Shown here one piece after another: positions 6,896 through 13,542 of a stretch of 13,664 nt of DNA. Within the stretch, counting starts at the first letter, position 1; every line of letters starts with the position of its first letter. Both the position numbers and the translations under genes were made by a program. The stretch comes from Anaerolineae bacterium (GTDB taxonomy: Bacteria > Chloroflexota > Anaerolineae > J102): the NCBI GenBank assembly GCA_027036755.1, contig JALWDV010000260.1, positions 1 to 13,664 on the forward strand, written 5' to 3'. A model generated the notes under the pieces. The model searched no databases and had not been told where the DNA came from. It worked only from the letters and a program-made list of their open reading frames with translations.

Positions 6896-8106
6896 GGCCG
6901 CACCCCCAGGGTGAGGGGGATTTTCAGCGTCTGGCCATCCCGATGGACAGTCAGGATGACGGTGTCGCCCGGAGCGCCATAGCGCCCGAGATAAGCCAGC
7001 AGATCGTCGAAATTGCGCACGGGATGATCATCGATGGCTGTGATCACATCGCCCCCGATTTTGAAGGGAACGCCCTCGATGAGGATTTCCTCCCCGCCGC
7101 CCCGCAGTCCGGCCTTTTCGGCGGGCGTGTCGGATAGCGTCTCTTGCACCAGCACGCCCCTGTCCACATCCAGCTTGAGGGCGCGGGCCGCAAAGGGCGA
7201 GAGGGTGACGCCGCGAATGCCCACGTAAGGATGCTGGAACGCGCCAGTTTCGATGATGGCCTTGCTCACCCGCTCGGCAAAATAGGAGGGAATGCCAAAG
7301 CCAATGCCCGAATTGCTGCGCGTCTCCGATTGCAACATGAACGCCACGCCCACCACCTGGCCGCTGGCGTTCAGCATGGGCCCGCCGCTGTTGCCGGGAT
7401 TGATGGCCGCGTCGGTCTGAATGACCTCGGGCAGGGAATACACGCTCTCGGGCAGATCGATGAGACGCCCCAGCGCCGAGACGATGCCTGTGGTCAGAGT
7501 GTTGGCGTTGCCAAAAGGATTGCCAATGACCAGCAACCGGTCGCCCACCTGGAGATCATCGATATTCCCGAAGGCCAGGGGGCGCAGGTTCAGCCCCCGG
7601 GGATCGACTTTGAGTACGGCCAGATCGGTGTTCTGATCGCTGCCGATGATCTCGGCGGGAGCCTGAACGCCATCGTGGAAGGTCACCACCACGCTTTTGG
7701 CGTCTTCGATGACGTGATTGTTGGTGACGATGTGGCCCGCCTCATCGATGACGAAGCCGGAGCCCTCGCCGGTGCGCAGGAAGTATGGGTGGATATCCCC
7801 CGAGCCCTCCCGCTTCCCCACCAAATCCTCATCCAGCACCTGCACCGCCACCACGCCGGGCGCGGCCAGTTCGTAGACGCGGGTGTTGATCTCCGTTTCG
7901 ATGTCGGGTTGGGAGAGGGCGGGCGCGGCGGGAGTGGCCTGCGGCGGGGGAGTCGGGGCCGTCAATTCCACTTCTGTCGAGACGGGCGTTTCGACGGCGC
8001 GCCATACGACGAAACCGCCGATTGCCAGGAAGCACAGAAATGTGGTCAGGCCCAGGACGCCCAGGCCCGCGGCGATGAGGGGAAGGTTCGAGGAGGATTT
8101 GTTCAT
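6892..8106 (-). CDS. HtrA/DegP-like trypsin-fold serine protease with PDZ domain
   Basis: Membrane-anchored protease of the S1C (HtrA/Deg) family, acting in envelope protein quality control. It has 404 residues: a short cytoplasmic end, one membrane segment (about 9-36, GLGVLGLTTFLCFLAIGGF), a Pro/Thr/Ala-rich linker (about 41-66), a trypsin-like domain (about 75-290) and one PDZ domain (about 294-400, with YVGIRGVTLS and ITAIDDHPVRNFDDL). The catalytic triad is complete: H131 in TNNHVI, D161 in NTDLAVL, S240 in GNSGGP. The start is ATG at 8104-8106 without a strong Shine-Dalgarno. It is the first gene of a three-gene unit; its TGA overlaps the NUDIX ATG. A repeat-filled gap upstream separates it from the aminotransferase gene, and I see no clear promoter. 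Confidence 0.95.
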   Translation of the reverse strand: MNKSSSNLPLIAAGLGVLGLTTFLCFLAIGGFVVWRAVETPVSTEVELTAPTPPPQATPAAPALSQPDIETEINTRVYELAAPGVVAVQVLDEDLVGKREGSGDIHPYFLRTGEGSGFVIDEAGHIVTNNHVIEDAKSVVVTFHDGVQAPAEIIGSDQNTDLAVLKVDPRGLNLRPLAFGNIDDLQVGDRLLVIGNPFGNANTLTTGIVSALGRLIDLPESVYSLPEVIQTDAAINPGNSGGPMLNASGQVVGVAFMLQSETRSNSGIGFGIPSYFAERVSKAIIETGAFQHPYVGIRGVTLSPFAARALKLDVDRGVLVQETLSDTPAEKAGLRGGGEEILIEGVPFKIGGDVITAIDDHPVRNFDDLLAYLGRYGAPGDTVILTVHRDGQTLKIPLTLGVRP

Positions 8107-8118
8107 TGCTGGAATTTT

Positions 8119-8240
8119 GTAACTGCTAACGTACTTGACTTTAAGCCTCGAAAAGCTACGAAGGCTCGAAGTTTTTCGAAGACACGAAGGGAAAAATAAA
8201 GAAAATACTTCGTGCCTTCGTTATCCTTCGTGTCTTCGTG
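8119..8240. repeat. ACGAAG-type inverted-repeat element, copy 2
   Basis: CGAAGACACGAAGG (8177-8190) is a perfect 14-bp inverted match to CCTTCGTGTCTTCG (8225-8238), with a 34-nt spacer that holds another CTTCGTGCCTTCG. CTACGAAGGCTCGAAG (8156-8171) adds more units on the left. The left edge GTAACTGCTAACGTA (8119-8133) resembles the left edge of copy 1. It fills most of the gap between the htrA-like start and the aminotransferase stop (8107-8292). Unlike copy 1, no T tract directly follows the stem on either strand, so a terminator role is less likely. Confidence 0.65.
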
Positions 8241-8292
8241 GCAAAAAAGAACGATTAGGGGCAATTACATTGGCATTTACGGCTGTGCGTCT

Positions 8293-9402
8293 TCAAGATG
8301 ACGCTTCGAAATCGCGGATCGCCTGCGCTACCTGCTCGACAGCCGCAGCCGGGAGTTCGGGATAAAGGGGCAGGGAGAGGATTTCGCCCGCCAGGCCTTC
8401 GGTGACGGGCAGGCTGCCCGGCTCGTAACCCAGATCGCGATACGCAGGCTGCAAGTGCACGGGGACGGGATAGTGAATGAGCGCGCCGATCCGCCGCTGT
8501 TTGAGATAAGCCATCAGCGCGTCGCGTCGGGGATGGCGGATGACGAACAGGTGGAAGACGTGTTCGCTATCGGCGAATTGGGCGGGGAGGACGCAGGCGG
8601 TGTCGGTTAGGGCCTGGCGATAGCGCTGGGCCAACGCGCGCCGTTTCTGATTCCAGACGTCCAGCCGGGGCAGTTTGACGCCGAGGATCGCGGCCTGGAT
8701 GGGGTCCAGACGGCTGTTCAGGCCCGTTTCGTCGCTGATGTAGCGCCGCCGCCAGCCATATTGGCGCAAGGCCCGCAGACGCGCGGCCAGGGCCGCGTCG
8801 TTGGTGGTGACCATCCCCCCATCGCCGGCCGCGCCCAGATTTTTGGTGGGATAGAAGCTATGCGCGGCCAGATGACCGAGGCTTCCCACCGGCTCGCCCT
8901 CATAGCTGGCGCCCGCGGCCTGGGCGCAATCTTCGATGACCGTCAGGTTGTGGGCCCGGGCGAAATCCATGATGGGAGACATGTCCGCGGGTTGTCCATA
9001 GAGATGCACCGGGACGATGGCCTTTGTGCGGGATGTGAGGGCCGCGGGGAGCTGCGCGGGGGCCAGGGTGTAACGATCTGCGTCCACATCCACCAGAACA
9101 GGCCGAGCGCCCGTGAGGCGGATGGCGGCCACGGTGGCCACCGCGGTGTGACTGACGGTGATGACCTCGTCGCCGGGCCCGACGCCTGCGGCCAGCAGAG
9201 CCAGTTGCAGCGCGCCCGTGCCCGAACCTGTTCCCACGCCGAAGGCGCAGCCCGTCCGTCGGGCGTAGGCTTGCTCGAACGCCTCGACTTCGGGCCCGAG
9301 CACATACCAGCCCGAAGCCAGCACCCGGGCCACGGCTGCGTCGATGGCCGGTCTCAGGTCTTCGTATTGGGCTTTGAGATCGACGAAAGGGATGGCGGAC
9401 AT
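8293..9402 (-). CDS. DegT/DnrJ/EryC1 family PLP-dependent aminotransferase
   Basis: Fold-type I aminotransferase. Members transfer an amino group from glutamate to a keto-sugar nucleotide, making amino sugars for surface glycans or glycosylated products. It has 369 residues, normal length. Family features: VDLKAQYEDLRP at the N-terminus (7-18), GVGTGSGTGALQLAL (55-69) for phosphate binding, VIEDCAQAAGA with D158 facing the PLP ring nitrogen, HSFYPTKNLGAAGDGGM with the PLP lysine K187, and the C-terminal YPVPVHLQPAYRDLGY. It starts with ATG at 9400-9402, 40 bp after the solute-binding protein gene on the same strand, and no Shine-Dalgarno is obvious. It is the last gene of the secG unit. No other sugar genes are nearby, so the actual substrate is unknown. 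Confidence 0.93.
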   Translation of the reverse strand: MSAIPFVDLKAQYEDLRPAIDAAVARVLASGWYVLGPEVEAFEQAYARRTGCAFGVGTGSGTGALQLALLAAGVGPGDEVITVSHTAVATVAAIRLTGARPVLVDVDADRYTLAPAQLPAALTSRTKAIVPVHLYGQPADMSPIMDFARAHNLTVIEDCAQAAGASYEGEPVGSLGHLAAHSFYPTKNLGAAGDGGMVTTNDAALAARLRALRQYGWRRRYISDETGLNSRLDPIQAAILGVKLPRLDVWNQKRRALAQRYRQALTDTACVLPAQFADSEHVFHLFVIRHPRRDALMAYLKQRRIGALIHYPVPVHLQPAYRDLGYEPGSLPVTEGLAGEILSLPLYPELPAAAVEQVAQAIRDFEASS

Positions 9403-9442
9403 GAGAAAAGCGCCGGGAGAGAGGGACGGGCCGCCGCGCCGC

Positions 9443-11131
9443 TTATGGCGTTTGTTTCTGATATAACCTGGTGCGCCGCTCGGTGCGGGTGATCTTGCGG
9501 GTGTTGATGTACCACTTGGCGAAGGTCTTGAACCGGTCGGCGGGTTCGTTCAATCGCCCCACTTCCATATCGTGCACCGCGGTGGAAGCGCCGTAGGTGT
9601 AAAGGGGATAGTAGAGGAGGATGGCGGGCAGATCCTCGGCGAAGATGCGCTGGAACTCGAAGTAGAGCTGACGCCGCTCATCCCGATCACTGGTCAGACG
9701 GGCCTGCTCCATGAGGATGTCCGCTTCGCGGTTGTCCCAGCCGCCGAAATTCTGCCCCTTGGGGCTTGTCTGGCTGGAATGCCACAGGGGGTAGGGATCG
9801 GGATCGCCGATGAGCTCCACCGAGACCAAAGCCACATCGAAGTTGCGGGGAACCAGAAAGTCGGTGACCAGCCCGGTGAAGGAGACGGGCTGCGGCGTGG
9901 CCCGCACGCCAATGCGAGCCCAATCCTGGGCCATGGTCTGGCTGATGGCGATGGAGTGGGGGGCGTCGTCGCTGAGGATGGTGAGGGCCAGTTCCTGTCC
10001 ATCTTTTTCCCGCACGCCGTCGTTGTTCGTATCCACCCAACCCGCGTCATCCAGCAATTTCATGGCCCGCTCGGGATCGTAGGGATATTTGGGCGTTTCG
10101 GGGTTGTGGGCCCAGGTTCCGGGCAGGATGGGGCTATCGGCTTCGAGCCCCACGCCGGGGATGACTTCGGTCATCAGCTTGTCCCGATCCAGACCATAGG
10201 CCAGGGCCTGACGCACGGCCTGCTCGGTCAGAAATGGCGCGTTGGCCGCTCCGAAGTTGAAGAGCGCCATGGTGTAGCCGGGCATGGGCGAGGTGAAGAG
10301 TTGGAGATCGGGAATCGCCTCGGCCTGTTTCTGATATTCGGGCAGAATGCGGCTGACGCCGTGCACCTCGCCCGCCTCGGCCGCTGTCAGAATGCTGGGG
10401 TAATCGGGGAAGAAGCGGAATTCCAGGGCATCCAGGTAGGGCGGCTGGTCGAATTGCGAGATCACCGGCTCCAGCCGGGCGTGCTGGCTGTCGATCTCCA
10501 CCAGTTTGAAGGGGCCGCTGCCGATGGGCTGGGTGTTGAGCTGGGCGTGGGGGATATCCTCGGGCGCGTAGCGCTCCCAATAATGCTTGGGCAGCACGCC
10601 GAACCAGCGCGGGGTCACGTAATCGGGGAAGGGGGCGTAAGGCTGCGAGAGACGAAAGACCACGGTGCGTTCGTCTTCTTTGGCCGCGATGACCGAGCGC
10701 CAGAGGTTGGCGAGATCGGGCAAAACGGGCAGGTCCGGGTCCTGCATCAATTGCACGGTGAACAGAACGTCGTCCGCGGTGATGCGCAATCCGTCGTGCC
10801 AGCGGATATCGCTGCGCAGGGTGAAGGTGAAAACGTCGCTATCGGGCCCCACTTTCCAACTTTCCGCCAGGTCTGGCTGCCAATCGCCCTTTTCGTCCAG
10901 TTTCAGCAGACCATTGAAAATTAGCGCGCAAAGATCCCGATCCACTTCATTGTACTGACAGAGGATCGGGTTGATGTATTGGGGATTGCCCGCGACCCCT
11001 TCGATGAAGACGCCCCCGCGGGCCGGGACCTCTTGGGAGGTGTAGGTGTAGGTTGCGTAACTGAGCAGGGCAATGACCAGCAGGATGCCCAAAAAGGCCA
11101 ACGCCGCCTGCCAGCGTACATGACGACTCAA
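9443..11131 (-). CDS. family 5 extracellular solute-binding protein, membrane-anchored
   Basis: Periplasmic-type binding protein of the peptide/nickel (SBP_bac_5) family, 562 residues. A short basic N-terminus (SRHVR) precedes a membrane segment (about 8-27). There is no lipobox cysteine, so it is probably held by an uncleaved anchor. Family signatures are LAESWKVGPDSDVFTFTLRS (residues about 88-107) followed by IRWHDGLRITADDVLFT, PIGSGPFKLVE (about 202-212), and FNFGAANAPFLTEQAVRQAL..GLDRDKL in the C-terminal half. The start is a TTG at 11129-11131, since no in-frame ATG occurs before about residue 130 and no good Shine-Dalgarno is seen. It lies 24 bp after the secG stop and in the same reading frame as secG. 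No ABC permease or ATPase is present here, so transport partners are unproven. Confidence 0.93.
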   Translation of the reverse strand: MSRHVRWQAALAFLGILLVIALLSYATYTYTSQEVPARGGVFIEGVAGNPQYINPILCQYNEVDRDLCALIFNGLLKLDEKGDWQPDLAESWKVGPDSDVFTFTLRSDIRWHDGLRITADDVLFTVQLMQDPDLPVLPDLANLWRSVIAAKEDERTVVFRLSQPYAPFPDYVTPRWFGVLPKHYWERYAPEDIPHAQLNTQPIGSGPFKLVEIDSQHARLEPVISQFDQPPYLDALEFRFFPDYPSILTAAEAGEVHGVSRILPEYQKQAEAIPDLQLFTSPMPGYTMALFNFGAANAPFLTEQAVRQALAYGLDRDKLMTEVIPGVGLEADSPILPGTWAHNPETPKYPYDPERAMKLLDDAGWVDTNNDGVREKDGQELALTILSDDAPHSIAISQTMAQDWARIGVRATPQPVSFTGLVTDFLVPRNFDVALVSVELIGDPDPYPLWHSSQTSPKGQNFGGWDNREADILMEQARLTSDRDERRQLYFEFQRIFAEDLPAILLYYPLYTYGASTAVHDMEVGRLNEPADRFKTFAKWYINTRKITRTERRTRLYQKQTP

Positions 11132-11155
11132 GGGGATTGAACCAGGGGAAGGGAT

Positions 11156-11377
11156 TTAGCCAATGACGCGCACTGTCACCATCGTCAGCAGCACGAAGAT
11201 GATGCTGAGTACGATGGTGGCCTGATACAGCGTCTTTTCAAGGCCGCGACGGGTGCGGTAAACCGTGGTGTCGCTGCCGAAGACGCTGCCCGCGCCGCTA
11301 TTTTGCGTCTGAAAGACGATAAGAACAGTGAGGGCGATGCCGAGAATGATTTGGGCGATCAGTAAAAATGTAGCCAA
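11156..11377 (-). CDS. secG: preprotein translocase subunit SecG
   Basis: Small accessory subunit of the SecYEG protein-export channel. It has 73 residues and two membrane helices (about 3-23 and 52-71). The family loop QTQNSGAGSVFGS (23-35) is followed by RRGLEKTLYQAT (43-54), which is diagnostic. The start is TTG at 11375-11377, chosen because a strong GGAGG lies upstream (plus 11387-11391) at workable spacing and no ATG is available. A clear promoter sits about 30-60 bp upstream. It is the first gene of a unit with the solute-binding protein and the aminotransferase. Confidence 0.93.
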   Translation of the reverse strand: MATFLLIAQIILGIALTVLIVFQTQNSGAGSVFGSDTTVYRTRRGLEKTLYQATIVLSIIFVLLTMVTVRVIG

Positions 11378-11405
11378 GGGTTATTTTCCTCCAAAAGAAA
11401 TCAGC

Positions 11406-11446
11406 ACGGAATTATAACACCAGCGCCAGAGAGGGACAAATTCCGT
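11406..11446. promoter_or_regulatory. inverted repeat framing the secG promoter
   Basis: ACGGAATT (11406-11413) and AATTCCGT (11439-11446) form a perfect 8-bp inverted repeat. One arm overlaps the -10 box and the other overlaps the edge of the -35 box. The arm centres are 33 bp apart, close to three helical turns. This is a plausible operator for a regulator bound at both sites; no regulator gene is adjacent. Confidence 0.35.
11411..11439 (-). promoter_or_regulatory. sigma70-type promoter for secG operon
   Basis: On the minus strand TTGTCC (plus 11434-11439) and TATAAT (plus 11411-11416) are exactly 17 bp apart. The start site would be near 11404, giving a leader of about 27 nt that carries the GGAGG site. 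Confidence 0.7.
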
Positions 11447-11589
11447 CCTCCACCCGAATTTGTGTTTAACGTGAGTCCGAAGTTGTAATCAGATGCACTT
11501 TCGTCTAATTCTTGGCGTCAATTTTTTGCATTCACCGACGGATGAAGGAGCCAAGAGCTGAAAATGACGCGCCATGCAACCTCCAAAGC

Positions 11590-11619
11590 TTGACAGAACC
11601 GGGGTAAAAGTTATAGGAT
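11590..11619 (+). promoter_or_regulatory. likely promoter for the S1-domain gene
   Basis: A consensus -35 box TTGACA lies at 11590-11595. The -10 is less certain: TATAGG at 11612-11617 (spacing 16) or TAGGAT at 11614-11619 (spacing 18). The leader to the GTG start would be about 105-110 nt, long enough for regulation. Confidence 0.55.
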
Positions 11620-11732
11620 TAGTGCTTGCCAATAACCTGTTGCGGGACTTTGCGCGTGCAATTGTTCTGTGCGATAACGAAGTCTCCGATAGACAAAGAT
11701 TGATATAGGAAAACCACGAAGGAGTTAATCAC

Positions 11733-12512
11733 GTGTCGAAGCAAAAAAACGCCACTCCCAAAGACCCAAAGATCAAGGTCTTGCCCAAAAAGCGCATCGT
11801 GCGCAAGCTAGCCGTCGGACAGCAGGTTCAGGGCCGGGTCAAACGCCTCACCGATTTTGGCGCATTCGTCGATATCGGCGTGGGCACCGACGCTCTGGTG
11901 CATGTCTCTGAGATGAGTCAGCGCCGGGTGAAATCTCCCAAAGACGTCTTGAGCGTGGGAGATGAGATCACCGCCTGGATCAAGGCGCTCGACAAAGAGC
12001 ACAATCGCATCAGCCTCACGCTTCTCGCTCCCGGCACCCGCACCATTCGCGATCTCGAAGTGGGCGAAGTTCTGACCGGCACGGTGACTCGCGTCACCAA
12101 CTACGGAGCATTTGTGGATATCGGCATCGGCTATGAAGGCATGGTTCATGTCAAGGAAATGGCCCACGGCTATGTCAATCATCCCAGCGACGTGGTGCAG
12201 GAAGGCCAGGAGGTTCAGGTCGAGGTGCTGAAAGTCAACCGTCGTCGCGGGCAGATCGATCTTTCCATGAAAAATCTGTTGCCCGAACCCGAACCTGAAG
12301 CGTCGGAAGAGGAAGACGTTGTTGATGATGTCGATGTGATGGAAGAAGAGGATGAAATGGAGGTGATTTCTCCCTTCGAACTGGCTCTGCTAAAGGCGCA
12401 GGAAAAGAAAGGCAAGCGCAAGGAGAAAAAGCGCAAAAAGAAAGTCTGGTACGACGACGAAGAGGACGAGATCATTCGGCGCACGCTCGAGATCGCCGAA
12501 GGCGATCGTTAG
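11733..12512 (+). CDS. protein with two S1 RNA-binding domains and a charged tail
   Basis: Likely RNA-binding protein related to ribosomal protein S1 but shorter (259 residues, two S1 repeats rather than four to six). S1 repeat 1 covers about 28-97 (VQGRVKRLTDFGAFVDIGVG..ALVHVSEMS). Repeat 2 covers about 109-181 (LTGTVTRVTNYGAFVDIGIG..GMVHVKEMA). The tail has an acidic block (about 185-210, many Glu and Asp) and then a lysine-rich block (about 221-237, KAQEKKGKRKEKKRKKK). The start is GTG at 11733-11735 with AAGGAG eight bases upstream. It could assist translation initiation or mRNA handling; which one cannot be told from sequence. It appears monocistronic, ending at a strong terminator. Confidence 0.9.
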   Translation: MSKQKNATPKDPKIKVLPKKRIVRKLAVGQQVQGRVKRLTDFGAFVDIGVGTDALVHVSEMSQRRVKSPKDVLSVGDEITAWIKALDKEHNRISLTLLAPGTRTIRDLEVGEVLTGTVTRVTNYGAFVDIGIGYEGMVHVKEMAHGYVNHPSDVVQEGQEVQVEVLKVNRRRGQIDLSMKNLLPEPEPEASEEEDVVDDVDVMEEEDEMEVISPFELALLKAQEKKGKRKEKKRKKKVWYDDEEDEIIRRTLEIAEGDR

Positions 12513-12572
12513 GCGTCGAGACGCCCGGCGAGAAATAGTGCGTGATTAACTCCGCCCGAACTGTTCAAAAAA

Positions 12573-12606
12573 GCCCGGCGAGTCTTTTCGTCGGGCTTTT
12601 TGTTTT
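12573..12606 (+). terminator. strong intrinsic terminator after the S1 gene
   Basis: GCCCGGCGA (12573-12581) pairs with TCGTCGGGC (12588-12596), nine pairs with one G-U, around a 6-nt loop. TTTTTGTTTTT (12597-12607) follows. Six A precede the stem, so it should also work on the minus strand. It ends only about 12 nt before the ATG of the next gene. Confidence 0.9.
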
Positions 12607-12618
12607 TGGGTGAGTGTG

Positions 12619-13455
12619 ATGCGCGTTCGCAGAATGCTGCTCCTGGCGCTGATTCCGGCGCTCTTGGCCCTGCAGACGGCCTGTGTCGGCGCGCCCAATT
12701 ATCTGACTCCAGACGGGCCGAGATATGCCGGCTCGTACGCAGGGGCTGCGCCGGCTTATTCCGGCTCTCTCAAAATCGTCTCCTGGAATATCAAATACGC
12801 CCGGGATATCGACGGAGCCATCGAGACCTTCGACGCCTCGCCCGCGTTGCAACACGCGGATATCGTTTTGCTGCAGGAGATGGATGTGAAGGGCGTCGAG
12901 GCGATAGCTCGGGCGCTGAAGCTGAATTACGTGTATTATCCGGCCTCGGTGCATCCCAACACGGGCCGGGATTTTGGCGAGGCCATCCTCAGTCCCTGGC
13001 CGCTGAGCGATGACGCCAAGATCATTCTCCCGCACAAAAGTCCGCGCAATGGCCAGATTCGCATCGCGGTGCGGGCCTGGGTGCAGACGCCCGGCGATCC
13101 CGTCCTTGCGTATTGCGTTCACAGCGAGACTGCGCTCATGTCTCCCAATCAACGGATGGCTCAGATGCAAGCGCTGCTCGATGATGTTCCCGACGAGGCC
13201 CGCCTGGTGGCGATAGGCGGCGATTTCAACACCGTCACTCCCATCGAGCGGGATGTGCTGTTGCAGACGATGACAGGCGCAGGGTTTGCCTGGTTGACGG
13301 AAGACGCGGGGGCCACGGTGCAGGAAGGTGGCGTCGGCGTGATTATGGATTACATCTTCGCCCGGGGCCTGAAGGCGGCCGCGGCGGGCGTCGTCGATTC
13401 AGACGCCAGCGATCATTCGCCGGTGTGGGTGCAGACCGCGACAACGGAAAAATAA
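12619..13455 (+). CDS. exported endonuclease/exonuclease/phosphatase-fold protein
   Basis: Metal-dependent phosphodiesterase or nuclease fold (EEP superfamily, DNase I-like), probably outside the cytoplasm. From ATG at 12619-12621 it has 278 residues. A signal peptide (MRVRRMLLLALIPALLALQT) ends at C22 in LQTAC, an atypical but possible lipobox. Catalytic-type motifs are in order: KIVSWNIKYA (N57), ADIVLLQEMD (E87, metal ligand), GGDFNT (D202 and N204), MDYIFARG (D244), SDASDHSPVW (D265 and H266). The usual central H-L-E is replaced by VHSET. The start is chosen for GGTGAG a few bases upstream. A GTG at 12610 would place the start in the terminator T tract, and an ATG at 12634 is also possible. 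The substrate (DNA, RNA, phospholipid or inositol phosphate) is not determinable. Confidence 0.87.
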   Translation: MRVRRMLLLALIPALLALQTACVGAPNYLTPDGPRYAGSYAGAAPAYSGSLKIVSWNIKYARDIDGAIETFDASPALQHADIVLLQEMDVKGVEAIARALKLNYVYYPASVHPNTGRDFGEAILSPWPLSDDAKIILPHKSPRNGQIRIAVRAWVQTPGDPVLAYCVHSETALMSPNQRMAQMQALLDDVPDEARLVAIGGDFNTVTPIERDVLLQTMTGAGFAWLTEDAGATVQEGGVGVIMDYIFARGLKAAAAGVVDSDASDHSPVWVQTATTEK

Positions 13456-13457
13456 AA

Positions 13458-13488
13458 GGTGCGACGCACTTCGCTCGTGCATCGCACC
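13458..13488 (+). terminator. hairpin just after the EEP gene, possible terminator
   Basis: GGTGCGA (13458-13464) pairs with TCGCACC (13482-13488), and GCAC (13466-13469) with GTGC (13477-13480), around a 7-nt loop with one internal C/A mismatch. It begins three bases after the TAA, but no T tract follows. It may be a Rho-type or stabilising 3' hairpin rather than a classic intrinsic terminator. Confidence 0.45.
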
Positions 13489-13508
13489 GTAACTGCTTAG
13501 GTAGTCTG
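13488..13508 (+). repeat. 21-nt dispersed repeat R2, copy 2
   Basis: CGTAACTGCTTAGGTAGTCT plus a final G matches the minus-strand sequence at 2480-2500 with a single change. As in the first copy, it lies just downstream of a gene end. Confidence 0.6.
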
Positions 13509-13542
13509 TCTGTTTTCGGTGGCTTGGCTTCTGCTGCGGCAG

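Larger units (their letters stand above)
11378..11732. other. 355-bp divergent promoter region, secG and S1 gene
   Basis: No credible gene. It holds the secG Shine-Dalgarno and promoter with its flanking inverted repeat (11387-11446), a stem CTTGGC (11511-11516) with GCCAAG (11550-11555), the S1-gene promoter (11590-11619), an imperfect leader stem GGGACTT (11644-11650) with AAGTCTC (11680-11686), and the S1-gene Shine-Dalgarno AAGGAG (11719-11724). A 21-codon frame from 11542 lacks a ribosome-binding site and overlaps the promoter, so I do not call it. Confidence 0.65.

Noticed and set aside
7829..8122. Small frames over the htrA-like N-terminus
   Set aside because: Out-of-frame shadows of the Pro/Ala-rich linker; the protease frame has a full catalytic triad and membrane anchor.
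9572..10924. 450-codon plus-strand frame opposite the solute-binding protein
   Set aside because: Antisense shadow of a well-supported gene with intact family motifs.
11542..11607. 21-codon frame upstream of the S1 gene as a leader peptide
   Set aside because: It has no Shine-Dalgarno and overlaps the -35 box of the likely promoter, so it would not be on the S1 transcript.
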